The notes beneath the pieces were generated by a model. The model worked only from the letters and a program-made list of their open reading frames with translations, searched no databases and had not been told where the DNA came from. 64,000 nucleotides of DNA. It comes from Bradyrhizobium sp. CCGUVB1N3 (GTDB lineage Bacteria; Pseudomonadota; Alphaproteobacteria; Rhizobiales; Xanthobacteraceae). The stretch is from the NCBI RefSeq assembly GCF_024199925.1, contig NZ_JANADR010000001.1, positions 2,604,001-2,668,000 on the forward strand, given 5' to 3'. This document shows positions 37,222 through 46,986 of the stretch, one piece after another. Made by a program: the position numbers and the translations under genes. How positions within the stretch are numbered: position 1 is the stretch's first letter; each line of letters starts with the position of its first letter.

Positions 37222-38649
37222 TCAGGCGATCAACCGCGAGGCAAAATCGGGTAGCAGCCCCGCATCGCGAGCAAGTCGGAAATCGGCACCCGCAATCCCG
37301 CTCTTCGTCAGCCAGTCGTCGAACTCCGGCGCGCGGTGCAGGCCGAAAACGTCGCGGACATAGAGCGCGTCATGGAAGGAGGTCGACTGATAGTTCAGCA
37401 TGACGTCGTCGGCGCCCGGCACCCCCATGATGAAGGTGACGCCGGCGGCGGCGAGCAGCGTCAGGAGATTGTCCATGTCGTCCTGGTCGGCTTCGGCATG
37501 GTTAGTGTAGCAGATGTCGACCCCGAGCGGCAGGCCGAGCAGCTTGCCGCAGAAATGATCCTCGAGCCCTGCCCGGATGATCTCCTTGCCGTCATAGAGA
37601 TATTCCGGACCGATGAAGCCGACCACGCTGTTGACCAGCAGGGGCTGATACGCGCGCGCGACCGCATAGGCCCGCGCCTCGCAGGTCTGCTGATCGACGC
37701 CGTGATGGGCGTTGGCCGACAACGCCGAGCCCTGGCCGGTCTCGAAATACATCACGTTCTGCCCGACCGTGCCGCGCCTCATCGACAGCCCTGCCTCGTT
37801 CGCTTCCCGGAGCAAAGCGAGATCGATGCCGAAGCTGCGATTGGCGGCCTCAGTCCCGGCGACCGACTGAAACACCAGGTCGACCGGCACGCCCTGCCCG
37901 ATCAGCGACAGCGTCGTCGTCACATGGGTGAGCACGCAGCCCTGGGTCGGGATGTTCAGCCGCGCGATGATCTCGTCCAGCAGCCGCAGCAACTGGCCGA
38001 TGGTCGTGGGGTCGTCGCTCGCCGGGTTGATGCCGATGCAGGCATCGCCCGCGCCGAGCAGAATGCCGTCGAGGATCGAGGCGGTAATGCCCCTGGCGTC
38101 GTCGAAGGGATGGTTGGGCTGAAGCCGCGTGCTCATCCGCCCCCTTAGGCCGATGGTGTTGCGGAACGATGTGATCACCTCACATTTGCGCGCCGCCAGG
38201 ATCAGATCCTGGTTGCGCATGAGCTTCGACACCGCGGCGGCCATCTCCGGCGTGATACCGGCGGACAGCTTTCGCAAACCTTCCCTCGTCACGGCGTCCG
38301 ACAGCAGCCAGTCGCGGAAGCCGCCGACGGTGAGCGTGGCTACCGGCGCGAAGGCCTTTGCATCGTGGGTGTCGATGACGAGGCGCGTGACCTCGTCGGC
38401 CTCATACGGGATCACGGCCTCCTGGAGGAATTGGCTCAGCGGAACGTCGGCGAGCGCCATCCGCGCCGCGATCATCTCTTCGGCGCTGCCGGCCGCGATC
38501 CCGGCCAGCCGGTCACCGGAGCGCGGCGGGGTCGCCTTGGCCAGGAGGTCGCGCAGATCGGCGAAAACATAGCTCGTCGCATCGATGGTGTGGCGGTAGA
38601 CCAAAAGCTCCTCCGGCGTCAGTCGGCCAAAGGCCGACGCAGGATCCAT
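37222..38649 (-). CDS. eutB: Ethanolamine ammonia-lyase large subunit EutB
   Basis: 475 residues; TIM-barrel catalytic subunit that binds ethanolamine and cobalamin. Recognised by GRMSTRLQPNHPFDDARGI, GDACIGINPASDDPTTIGQL, QSVAGTEAANRSFGIDL and DICYTNHAEADQDD. The length is close to the usual 450-460. It is the first gene of a eutB-hpnP-eutC run; 174 bases, including the hpnP promoter, separate it from hpnP. Confidence 0.95.
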   Translation of the reverse strand: MDPASAFGRLTPEELLVYRHTIDATSYVFADLRDLLAKATPPRSGDRLAGIAAGSAEEMIAARMALADVPLSQFLQEAVIPYEADEVTRLVIDTHDAKAFAPVATLTVGGFRDWLLSDAVTREGLRKLSAGITPEMAAAVSKLMRNQDLILAARKCEVITSFRNTIGLRGRMSTRLQPNHPFDDARGITASILDGILLGAGDACIGINPASDDPTTIGQLLRLLDEIIARLNIPTQGCVLTHVTTTLSLIGQGVPVDLVFQSVAGTEAANRSFGIDLALLREANEAGLSMRRGTVGQNVMYFETGQGSALSANAHHGVDQQTCEARAYAVARAYQPLLVNSVVGFIGPEYLYDGKEIIRAGLEDHFCGKLLGLPLGVDICYTNHAEADQDDMDNLLTLLAAAGVTFIMGVPGADDVMLNYQSTSFHDALYVRDVFGLHRAPEFDDWLTKSGIAGADFRLARDAGLLPDFASRLIA

Positions 38650-38907
38650 CTTGCCCCAAGGTGTACGAGCCCGGCGGCGTTAGTGCATGTCGATCTTTGC
38701 AGCATGGCATGCCGATCCCGGAAGGCGCTGTGCCGAACGGACAGCCCCATCAAGAGACTGATATTCCTCATATTTTCTACGACCAAGGTCTGAGGTGCAA
38801 CCCTGGAGCGTTAACGCTGCGTCCACCTTCATTCTGCATAGTTTTGTATCAATTTTACCGGCCGCGCTTACCGGCCGCGCGCAAAGGCCATTCGGGCCCT
38901 GAGAGCC

Positions 38908-40647
38908 ATGACAACTGATCAAACTGGGAATCCCACGCACCTGGCGGGCCGTTTCACGCTCGCAACCAGGCTCTATTCGATCTTCGCGCTGTTCGCGCTG
39001 CTGACCGCGGGGATCGCGGTGCTGTCCGACTACAACAGCCGCCGCGGCGCCGAGCTGACCGCCGCGATCGAGACCGCGAATGCGGCAGCGCTGAACGTCG
39101 AGCGCGTCAACTCGCTGGTCTACGCCGTGGTGATGGAATCCCGCGGCGTCTACATGTCGACCGACCCGGCCGTGGTGAAGAAATACGGCGAGGGCCTTCT
39201 GAAGTTCAACGGGCAAATCCTCGACGTGGTCAAGCGCTGGGAGACCATCGTCAAGGCCGACGACGCCGAGCAGTTCGCGACCTTCAAGAAGCGCATCGAG
39301 CAGTTCGTCGACTTCCGGAAAGAACTGGTGCGCCGCGCCAACGAGATCGGCGCCGCGGCAGGTCGCGAATGGGGCGACAACGACGCCAACCGCAGCGTCC
39401 GTTCGGCGCTGAACAAGGATCTCGAGGCGCTGTCGAAGGTCTATGCCGAGCGCGCCAAGCAGATTACTCAGGAGACCGAGACCAATCGCACGCTCTCCTT
39501 CGTGCTGACCTGCCTCGGCGGCGTGGCGCTGGCGCTCGTCGTCATCGGCATCGTCATCATCGCGCGCTCGATCGCCCGTCCGCTCTCGACGATCACCGCG
39601 ACCATCAAGCAGGTCGCCGACGGCGAAGAGAGTGTCGTGGTGCCGCACACGGAACGCGCCGACGAGATCGGCGCGCTGGCACGCGCGATCCGGATCTTTC
39701 AGGAGGCGATGGAGCGCAACCGCAACCTCGCCTCACAGGTCTCGCAGGATTCCGCGTCGCGCGACGAGCGCGCCCGACACATCGAGACCTCGGTCGAGGC
39801 GTTCCGCGAGGCGATCGGCGCGGTCATGCGCGGCCTTGCCGACAACGCGTCCGCCATGCGCGAGACCGCGCAGACCATCACCCGCGTCACGGCAGATGCC
39901 AACACGCGCGCCGGCACGGCGGCGAGCGCCACCGAGCAGGCCTCGCACAACGTCACGGCGGTGGCGGGTGCGGCGGAAGAGCTGTCGGCCTCCGTCGAGG
40001 AGATCGGCCGTCAGGTGCGGCAATCGGCGAGCGCCGTCGAGCAGACCGGCCAGCGCACCGAAAAGTCGATCTCCGAGATCGAGAGCCTGGCTGCCGCCAC
40101 GCAGCGCATCGACGGCGTGCTCAATTTGATCCAGGCGATCGCCGAGCAGACCAACCTCCTCGCGCTCAACGCCACCATCGAGGCGGCGCGCGCCGGCGAG
40201 GCCGGCCGCGGCTTTGCCGTCGTCGCCCATGAGGTCAAGGCGCTCGCGGGGCAGACGGCGAAGGCGACCGCGGAGATCAGCGAGAACGTCGGCATGATCC
40301 AGTCCTCGACCCGCAATGCGGTCGAGGCCGTGCGCGAGATCGGCGGCGCCGTGCGCGAGATCAACGACGTCACCTCGGCGATTGCCGGCGCCATCGGCCA
40401 GCAGGACTCCGCGACCCGCGAAATCTCCGCCAACGCTCAGTCCGCCGCGCAAGGCAACGAGACGCTGGTCGCCAACATCACCTCGCTGCGCGACGCCATC
40501 GGCGAGACCGACACCGCAGCAACCTCGGTGCTGACCGCGGCAAGCAGCCTGACCGCAACGGCCGACACGCTGTCGCGCGAAGTGGAAAAATTCTTCCAGA
40601 ATTTGCGCTCGGGACCCGCTGAGCGCCACATCGCCAAGGCGGGCTAG
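38908..40647 (+). CDS. Methyl-accepting chemotaxis protein
   Basis: 579-residue membrane chemoreceptor. One helix near 20-42 ([18 protein letters not shown]), a periplasmic four-helix sensor (about 45-190), a second helix near 192-215 ([19 protein letters not shown]), a HAMP domain ([16 protein letters not shown]) and a signalling domain with the hairpin tip [20 protein letters not shown] see no methylation-pathway or CheA genes nearby, so it feeds a distant chemotaxis system. The ligand is unknown. Confidence 0.92.
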   Translation: MTTDQTGNPTHLAGRFTLATRLYSIFALFALLTAGIAVLSDYNSRRGAELTAAIETANAAALNVERVNSLVYAVVMESRGVYMSTDPAVVKKYGEGLLKFNGQILDVVKRWETIVKADDAEQFATFKKRIEQFVDFRKELVRRANEIGAAAGREWGDNDANRSVRSALNKDLEALSKVYAERAKQITQETETNRTLSFVLTCLGGVALALVVIGIVIIARSIARPLSTITATIKQVADGEESVVVPHTERADEIGALARAIRIFQEAMERNRNLASQVSQDSASRDERARHIETSVEAFREAIGAVMRGLADNASAMRETAQTITRVTADANTRAGTAASATEQASHNVTAVAGAAEELSASVEEIGRQVRQSASAVEQTGQRTEKSISEIESLAAATQRIDGVLNLIQAIAEQTNLLALNATIEAARAGEAGRGFAVVAHEVKALAGQTAKATAEISENVGMIQSSTRNAVEAVREIGGAVREINDVTSAIAGAIGQQDSATREISANAQSAAQGNETLVANITSLRDAIGETDTAATSVLTAASSLTATADTLSREVEKFFQNLRSGPAERHIAKAG

Positions 40648-40656
40648 CTCTTCGCA

Positions 40657-40881
40657 TCAGCCGACGCTGTGCCACGAGCCCTTGTAGGAACGTCGCAGAA
40701 GCGCGAACAGACTGCCGCCAGTCGCAGCGCCTAGCAGATAGACGACGACGGAGAGCAGCGCGAGCGGCAGGCTGAGGTTCACCCTGAAGAACGAGACCGT
40801 CACGGTCTCGAAATTCTGCGCGGCGAACACCACGATCGCGACCGCGAACAGGATGATGATGGCGAGATAGACCCAACGCAT
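40657..40881 (-). CDS. LapA-domain (DUF1049) small membrane protein
   Basis: 74 residues with two transmembrane helices (LAIIILFAVAIVVFAAQN and LALLSVVVYLLGAATGGSL) and the conserved FRVNLSLPLALL loop of the LapA/DUF1049 family, which helps assemble lipopolysaccharide in some bacteria. A short cytosolic tail ends the protein. It converges on the chemoreceptor gene with nine bases between. Confidence 0.82.
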   Translation of the reverse strand: MRWVYLAIIILFAVAIVVFAAQNFETVTVSFFRVNLSLPLALLSVVVYLLGAATGGSLFALLRRSYKGSWHSVG

Positions 40882-40953
40882 GACGCACTCCCCTTCGGCC
40901 GCGCGGAGGATCGCGCGGTCAACCGCGACTTAAAGCTCACCTTTGCTCGCGCC

Positions 40954-41529
40954 TTAGGTGCTGCGCCGCAGGCTGAAGCCGAGGCTCAGCCAGCCCGCGC
41001 CGGCAAAGATCAGGTCGATGCCCAGGAACACACCGAGGATGTAGACGCTGTTGACCGGCCAGCGCGCCAGGATCAACAGGCCGAGCAACAAGGTGATGAC
41101 GGCCGAGAGCGCGACCCAGATCCAGGGGCTCTCCCGCTTCATGCTGAAGGCGAGAAACAGCCTGACGACGCCGGAAGCGATCAGCGAGGCGCCGAGGAAC
41201 AGGGTCAACAGCACCGCGGCAAACAGCGGGTTCTCGAAGGTCAAAAAGCCCGCGATGACGTAGAGCACGCCGAGCAGCGCCCAGATCAGGAACTTGCCCC
41301 AGCTCTTCATCTGGAACGCGCCGATGACCTCGGTCACGCCGGCCACGATCATCATCGCGCCGACCACGAGCACGCTCGCCACCGTCGCCATCACCACGCT
41401 ACCGAGCGCAATGAAGCCGGCAATGAGGTAGACGACGCCGAGCGCGACGATCCAGCCCCATTTCGGGCGCAACGCCGCGATGCCGGAGCCCAAGCCTAGG
41501 CTGTGAGACATATCCGAAGCAGTTGTCAT
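40954..41529 (-). CDS. HdeD/DUF308 family membrane protein
   Basis: 191 residues with six transmembrane helices in three pairs, e.g. GVVYLIAGFIALGSVVMAT and LLGVLYVIAGFLTFENPLF. The repeated V-x-Y-x-I-A-G-F motif is the HdeD hallmark; HdeD contributes to acid resistance in E. coli, but most relatives are uncharacterised. I chose ATG 41529, with AGGAG 10 bases upstream. Alone on its transcript. Confidence 0.85.
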   Translation of the reverse strand: MTTASDMSHSLGLGSGIAALRPKWGWIVALGVVYLIAGFIALGSVVMATVASVLVVGAMMIVAGVTEVIGAFQMKSWGKFLIWALLGVLYVIAGFLTFENPLFAAVLLTLFLGASLIASGVVRLFLAFSMKRESPWIWVALSAVITLLLGLLILARWPVNSVYILGVFLGIDLIFAGAGWLSLGFSLRRST

Positions 41530-41661
41530 GACGGTTACTCCTACAAGCGAACCCCCACGGCACACGTCAGGATAGCATGGGCCCAGCGGGGGCAACAGCC
41601 AGAAGAGCAGCCGCCGCCAGCGCCGCTATTGATGCAGGTCAAGGCCGACACAGGGCACGCC

Positions 41662-43185
41662 TCAGGCGCGCGACCGCTCCATCTCAAGCTCGGCCTTCAG
41701 ACTGTCGAGATCGCGATAAATTGAAGCGACCGCCAGCACGCGGCCGCCTTTCCGGTACCGGAGCAGGCAGTCCTTGCCCGACACGCTGCCGTCGATCTCG
41801 ATGTCATCCCAGCCTTCGGCGTGGCCGACATAGTTGATCGGCACGTCATAATGCTGGCTCCAGAAGAACGGCACGGCGTCGTAGCGTTCGCGCCGGCCCA
41901 GCATGTTGCGCGCCGCGGTCTGACCCTGCCGCTCGGCAACCACCCAGTGTTCGACGCGGATGCTAGCCTGCGAATGCGGATCCGGCCAGCGCGCGATGTC
42001 GCCGGCGGCAAAGATGCCGGGCGCGCTGGTTTCGAGGTAAGCATCGACCGTCACGCCGCGATCGACCGCAAGCCCAGCCCGCTCGGCCAGCTCGAGGCGC
42101 GGCTTGACGCCGATGCCGACCACCACGAGGTCCGCCTCGATCTCGCCGCCACTTTTCAGGTGCGCACGGCGGCCGTCGAGCTTCTCCACGGTGTCCCTGA
42201 GGTGGAAATGGACGCCGTTCTCTTCATGAAGAGCACGGACGAAATCGCCCATCTCACGCCCCAGGATGCGCTCCATCGGCCGCTCCTCCGGTGCGACCAC
42301 GTGAACCTCGAGCTTGCGCGCCCGTAAGGAGGCGGCGACCTCGAGGCCAATGAAGCTCGCCCCGATCACCAGCGCGCGTTTGGCGCCGCCGGCCGCCGTG
42401 ATGATGGCGCGGCTGTCGGCGACCGATCGCAGGGTGTGGACATGCGGCTGGTCACTGCCTGGAATTTTCAGCTTCACGGGCTCCGCGCCGGTCGCCAGCA
42501 GCAGCCGGTCGAACGGCACCTCGTCACCGTTGTCCAATGCCACATGACGTTGTTTCGGATCGAGCGCGGCGACGGAGGTGTCGAGCCTGAGATCGACACC
42601 TGCGTCTGCGTAATAATCCTCGGGCCGGAGCGGCAGCCAATCCTCCGGCGCGTTGCCGGCCAGATAGTCCTTGGACAGGTTCGGCCGGTCGACCGGCAAG
42701 GCACTGTCGTTGCTGAGCATGGTGATGCTGCCGGCAAATCCTTCGCGGCGGAGCATTTCGGCCGCCGCAAATCCTGCCGCGCCGCCACCGACGATGACGA
42801 ACCGGTCCGGCGTCGGCGCGGAGCGGTGCGGCGCGGCCTGCGGTGGCGCCTCTCGCTTGCGGCGCACGACGATCTTGTCCTTCTCGCGTTCGACCTCCCA
42901 GACCGCCAGCGCATTCAGCGCCGGCGCCGCGACCGCCTCGCCGGTGCGTAGCGAGAAGCAGGCGTGATGCCAGGGACAGCGGATGGTGTCGTCGACCACG
43001 AGCCCTTCGGCGAGCGGACCATGATAGTGCGTGCAAGCGGGTTCGATCGCCACGACTTCGGCGCCGAGCTGCACCAAGAGAACGTCTTCGTCACCGACAT
43101 GGCCAAGCAGCTTGCCGTCGTTGAAATCGGCGAGGTTCACGCCCTTGCTCAGATCGGGTCCGCTCGGATTCTTCTCTGCTGTCAT
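41662..43185 (-). CDS. Rieske domain-FAD oxidoreductase fusion (AIF-like ferredoxin reductase)
   Basis: 507 residues. An N-terminal Rieske [2Fe-2S] domain has Cys51/His53 (CTHYHG) and Cys70/His73 (CPWHHACFS), followed by a pyridine-nucleotide-dependent FAD reductase with GGGAAGFAAAEMLRREG, an NAD motif RALVIGASFIGLEVAASLRA and the FAD-closing motif GIFAAGDIARW. Such fusions resemble nuclear-type apoptosis-inducing-factor-like reductases and ring-hydroxylating dioxygenase reductases. The partner is unknown. I chose ATG 43185, preceded by GGGAGGA. Confidence 0.9.
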   Translation of the reverse strand: MTAEKNPSGPDLSKGVNLADFNDGKLLGHVGDEDVLLVQLGAEVVAIEPACTHYHGPLAEGLVVDDTIRCPWHHACFSLRTGEAVAAPALNALAVWEVEREKDKIVVRRKREAPPQAAPHRSAPTPDRFVIVGGGAAGFAAAEMLRREGFAGSITMLSNDSALPVDRPNLSKDYLAGNAPEDWLPLRPEDYYADAGVDLRLDTSVAALDPKQRHVALDNGDEVPFDRLLLATGAEPVKLKIPGSDQPHVHTLRSVADSRAIITAAGGAKRALVIGASFIGLEVAASLRARKLEVHVVAPEERPMERILGREMGDFVRALHEENGVHFHLRDTVEKLDGRRAHLKSGGEIEADLVVVGIGVKPRLELAERAGLAVDRGVTVDAYLETSAPGIFAAGDIARWPDPHSQASIRVEHWVVAERQGQTAARNMLGRRERYDAVPFFWSQHYDVPINYVGHAEGWDDIEIDGSVSGKDCLLRYRKGGRVLAVASIYRDLDSLKAELEMERSRA

Positions 43186-43280
43186 GGCGCATCCTCCCGG
43201 CCTGCTTGCGCGGCTCCAGGTGATGGACGGCTGCAACAGCAAAAGGTTCCCGCGACTGCGAAAAAAGCGCGACCCTGCGG

Positions 43281-44174
43281 CTAGCGTTCCGCGGCTCTGC
43301 GGAGGTCGAGGACGGCCTGCGCCCATTCGGCGGGCCGCTCCTGCGGCAGATTGTGACCTGCCCCGTTGAACACGCGCCGTTCGAAAAAGCTCTCGAACTT
43401 GCGCGCGTGATGGGCGGTGCCACGAAGGACGCCGTCATGATCGCCGTCGATCGCGATCGTCGGCACGCGGATCGGCGGCTGCGCGGCAAGCTGTGCCTCG
43501 ATTGCCGCATAGGCGGGATCGCCTTCAACCAGCGCATAGCGATGCCGGTAGGAGTGGATCACGACGTCGACGAAGTCCGGATTGTCGAACGCGGCTGCGC
43601 TTCTATCGAATGTCGCATCATCGAACGCCCAGGTCGGCGACCACATCGACCAGAGCTGGCGGGCAAAGCCGCGCCGGTTGCGCTCGAGCGCGCGGCGGCC
43701 ACGCTCGTTGTGGAAGAGATATTGATACCAGAGCGCGGCCTCCTCCGGTGGCGAAGCCGGCTCCATCGACCGCGCGATGTTCTGGATGTTGTACGAATTG
43801 CCGGAGACGAGCCCGACGACCCGCTCCGGGCACAGCACCGAGACCACACAGGCCGCGCGCCCGCCCCAGTCATAACCGCCGAGCACCGCACGTTCGATCT
43901 TCAGAGCGTCCATGAAGGCCAGGAGATCAGCGCCGAGCGCCGCCTGCTCACCTGAGCGCAACGTCTTGTCGGACAGAAATCGCGTCCCGCCATAGCCGCG
44001 CAGCCACGGCACCAGCACCCGCGCGCCGGATTGCGCAATCAGCGGCGCGGTCTCCGCATAGGCGTGGACGTCGTAGGGAAAGCCGTGGCCCATGATACAG
44101 GGCCAGCCGTCCGGCGCGCCGAATTCGAGATAGGCGATTTCGAGGACGCCGGCGGTCACTGTTTTCGGTTGCAT
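43281..44174 (-). CDS. Epoxide hydrolase-like alpha/beta hydrolase
   Basis: 297 residues. The oxyanion loop is HGFPYDVHAY, and the nucleophile elbow GYDWGG (Asp102) has aspartate followed by tryptophan, as in epoxide hydrolases and haloalkane dehalogenases rather than esterases. The catalytic histidine lies in NGAGHNLPQERP near 274. I chose ATG 44174 (MQPKTVTAGVLEIAYLEFG). It lies 11 bases after the HD-domain gene on the same strand. Substrate unknown. Confidence 0.85.
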   Translation of the reverse strand: MQPKTVTAGVLEIAYLEFGAPDGWPCIMGHGFPYDVHAYAETAPLIAQSGARVLVPWLRGYGGTRFLSDKTLRSGEQAALGADLLAFMDALKIERAVLGGYDWGGRAACVVSVLCPERVVGLVSGNSYNIQNIARSMEPASPPEEAALWYQYLFHNERGRRALERNRRGFARQLWSMWSPTWAFDDATFDRSAAAFDNPDFVDVVIHSYRHRYALVEGDPAYAAIEAQLAAQPPIRVPTIAIDGDHDGVLRGTAHHARKFESFFERRVFNGAGHNLPQERPAEWAQAVLDLRRAAER

Positions 44175-44185
44175 GTTAGCGAGTA

Positions 44186-45013
44186 CTACTTCTGCGGCCC
44201 AGACAGCGTGATGTCGCGCTCGGCACGGTATACATTGCTGTAGAGGTTGGCGATCCACTGCCGGCCGATCTCGGTCTTGTTGAGATAGCCGATCTCGGTC
44301 TGGATATGCGGGGCGACGCTGTCCCAATAGAATTGCGGATAGCGGTGCACGACGTCGGCGGGCGAGTCGTAGCCGAGCTGACGGTTGATGCCGACCTCCT
44401 CGAATTCATAGTAGAGCGCGTTGGCCTTGCGCAGATAATTGGGATCGCCGAGTTGGCCGATGAAGTCGGCGGCGCGCAGGATCGAGGCGTCTTCGTCATA
44501 TTCCTGGTCTGCGCGCGCTGGAAACCGCGTGCCTTCAATGGCTCGCGCAATGCGCTCATGGTCGAGACCAGGGACGCCCTTCAGGCGCTGCCTCACATAG
44601 AGCTTCGAGCGATCAACGTGATAATTCATCAAGCTTGCGTCAGATGCGCCGCGCTGCAGCGCAACCTTGGTGCCGGCCTCGTCGATGACAAAGCCATCTT
44701 CATCGTCTTCCTTGAACAGGCCGCGCACATAACCGATGTCGTGGGCGAGGCAAGCGATCAGGATGTGGATGTAATCCTCCGCCGGCAGATGCGTGTGGAG
44801 ATGACGGCCACTGAGGATCGAGTGCGCGGCCAAGGTCACCAGCATGGTGTGTTCGATATTGTGATAGAGCGCGTCGCTGTTGCCGATGCACTCCATCGCC
44901 GTGCGGGTCGCAGACTCCAGAACCCGTGCGTAGGATTCGTCGTAGCGGCGGCGCATGAACGAGCCGAGCAGCTTTTCCAGAGATTCGGCAGCCAGTCTCG
45001 GTAACGTGATCAT
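44186..45013 (-). CDS. HD-domain phosphohydrolase-like protein
   Basis: 275 residues. Metal motif His51 (ALYHNIEHTMLV), His55, and the doublet His91-Asp92 (ACLAHDIGYV) with a later aspartate in ILRAADFIGQLGD, as in HD phosphohydrolases. The substrate may be a nucleotide. I chose ATG 45013 (MITLPRLAAESLEKL); the open frame to 45175 is not family-like. It is probably co-transcribed with the downstream epoxide-hydrolase-like gene. Confidence 0.82.
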   Translation of the reverse strand: MITLPRLAAESLEKLLGSFMRRRYDESYARVLESATRTAMECIGNSDALYHNIEHTMLVTLAAHSILSGRHLHTHLPAEDYIHILIACLAHDIGYVRGLFKEDDEDGFVIDEAGTKVALQRGASDASLMNYHVDRSKLYVRQRLKGVPGLDHERIARAIEGTRFPARADQEYDEDASILRAADFIGQLGDPNYLRKANALYYEFEEVGINRQLGYDSPADVVHRYPQFYWDSVAPHIQTEIGYLNKTEIGRQWIANLYSNVYRAERDITLSGPQK

Positions 45014-45348
45014 GGATGCAGCCCCGTTGTCGGTGGTGTCCCCACACCAACTCCTGACGCCTCGTTTCTCCTCGCCCGGGGCAGCATAGCCTATCTCGGT
45101 CTCACTGACCAAATCTCCAATGGCGGCGTAACGAAAAGATTTGTGTTGCGCCACGCCGCGCGACAGCTTTGTCATCCTATCGAGGATGGCGAGGATTGCC
45201 AGTCAGGCCAACGCGTGCCGCGCGGTCGGTCATCGGTGCCGGCATCCGTCCCCGGCTTGCTCGGGGATGACCGCGCGATCCGGTATTCCGGGGACTATCG
45301 AGATGAACGGCGGAGCCGCGGCGTGCCCCCCGGCCCGGCCGCATGCGC
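45014..45348. other. 335-base gap between TPR/ATP-grasp and HD-domain genes
   Basis: A small hairpin (tCCCCGgcttgctCGGGGa at about 45249-45267) of the kind found in dispersed intergenic repeats lies here, in front of a strong GC palindrome. It is the expected promoter region for the HD-domain gene. No gene is seen. Confidence 0.5.
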
Positions 45349-46986
45349 TCAATCGGTCCGCGCGAGCCGCCTCAGCATGGCGTCGAATGCAGTCTTGATC
45401 CTGCGAACGAACGGGTCCTTGTAGGGGAAATCCGGGTTCTCGTCGTGCACCAGCATGGAGGCGTTCACCTCGAAGACGACGAGATAGCCCCTGCCGTCGA
45501 GCGCGCAGTCGATACCGAAATAGTCGAGACCGATGCGGCTCCTGACCATTTGCAATACGTCATAATGACCGGCCGAAAATACCGATTTGGGGGCACGCAG
45601 GAATTGCTCCTCCTCGCGCTGCATCCAGTCCTGGCTTGCCATATCCGTGCTATCGCGGTGGAGCTTCCAGCCGTCCCCGATCGCCAGATGATAGGGCAGG
45701 ATCTCCTCGCCCACGAAAATGAACCGGTACTTGCGGAAAAAGCCGTCGGCGGACCGATAGTCGATAGGCTCGATCAGATAGCGATCCTCACTCACGCGTT
45801 CGGCGAGGAACGCCGTCAGAGCATCGGGATCCTCAAACCTGGCGAAGAACTCCCCGCCGTGGGTCCCTGCCGGCCTTGCCAGCAACGGAAACGTCAGGTC
45901 GTTTCCTGCGGGCGGAAGCACGTGACCCGCGGCGATGCGCAGTGTGCGCGGAACGCGACAGGCTGGAATGCCGGCAAGCACAGCCGCGGTCGCATCGCGT
46001 GTCGTCCGCAAGGCCTTTTCGGGTTCGTTCACGACCGGCTTGCCGATGTGCCTCGCAATCTCATCGGCGAGCGGCAGGACGGCCGCGCCCTGATCAGCGT
46101 CGCATACGAGGTTGACGACGACGTCGACCTCACATGCGAGCGTCGCGAGATCCGGCCGGATCGAGGGCGATAGCGAGAGGATGTCCGTCTGGTAGGCGCA
46201 ATCCCGAAACAGATACGCGACCGGCGTGTTGCCGACGAAGGGCGCGAACAGAGCGAGCACGCGGAAGCTGGCCGGCGACCGCGTCGCGGGTCTGCGCAGC
46301 ACCGGATGAAGCCGGACGGCTCGCTCATAGGCGGCCTCCGAAGCCTCGCTCTCGCCGATCGCCTGCCGGATGGCGCCGATCCAGTAGAGATTGTCCGCCC
46401 GCTCCGGTGCGAGCGCAGCGGCCCGTTCGAAATGCGCGATCGCATCCTCGATCTGCTTCAGCTCGAAGCAAACCTTGCCGAGCTCGGCATGAAGGCCCGC
46501 GTCCTCGGGCGTCTCCTCGATGAGCTCGCCCAGCAGAACCTGCGCTAGCACATATTGCCTGGTCGCGACGAGTGCCTGCACCAGATTGGTCCGCGACGGA
46601 CGGTGCGCCGGGCTCAGCCGCAGCGCCTCGAGATAGAGTGCGATGGCCTGCTGCGCCATGCCGGTCTTCAAATGCACATTGCCGAGGTTGCACCAGCAGG
46701 CGACGAGATGCGGCGCAAGCCGCAAGGCGGCCCTGTAATTGTCGGCCGCGGAGTCGAGATCGTCGCAGAGCATGAAGGCGTTGGCGAGCGCGGCATGGAG
46801 GTCGGCCGCAATATCGGCGGCCGTGCCGATCGACATCGTGGCCGCCAGCGCGAGACCAGCCCTGAAGATCGCGATCGCATCCTTCAGCTCACCGCGCTTG
46901 TAATGCTCGCGTCCCGTGCGCAGCAGGTCGGCGGCGCTGGGTCCGGTCGGAACCTGCGGCGAGAGAGCGGTCGACATTGCGCTCAT
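45349..46986 (-). CDS. TPR protein with C-terminal ATP-grasp-like domain
   Basis: 545 residues. Residues 15-225 hold about six tetratricopeptide repeats (AALRLAPHLVACWCNLGNVH, AIALYLEALRLSPAHRPSR, AIAHFERAAALAPERADNLY). Residues 240-545 resemble an ATP-grasp ligase: VNEPEKALRTTRDATAAVL, FPLLARPAGTHGGEFFARF, and the metal-binding end GLDYFGIDCALDGRGYLVVF followed by EVNAS. It overlaps the formyltransferase-like gene by four bases (ATGA) and so is translated with it. The amine and acid it joins, if any, are unknown. Confidence 0.78.
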   Translation of the reverse strand: MSAMSTALSPQVPTGPSAADLLRTGREHYKRGELKDAIAIFRAGLALAATMSIGTAADIAADLHAALANAFMLCDDLDSAADNYRAALRLAPHLVACWCNLGNVHLKTGMAQQAIALYLEALRLSPAHRPSRTNLVQALVATRQYVLAQVLLGELIEETPEDAGLHAELGKVCFELKQIEDAIAHFERAAALAPERADNLYWIGAIRQAIGESEASEAAYERAVRLHPVLRRPATRSPASFRVLALFAPFVGNTPVAYLFRDCAYQTDILSLSPSIRPDLATLACEVDVVVNLVCDADQGAAVLPLADEIARHIGKPVVNEPEKALRTTRDATAAVLAGIPACRVPRTLRIAAGHVLPPAGNDLTFPLLARPAGTHGGEFFARFEDPDALTAFLAERVSEDRYLIEPIDYRSADGFFRKYRFIFVGEEILPYHLAIGDGWKLHRDSTDMASQDWMQREEEQFLRAPKSVFSAGHYDVLQMVRSRIGLDYFGIDCALDGRGYLVVFEVNASMLVHDENPDFPYKDPFVRRIKTAFDAMLRRLARTD

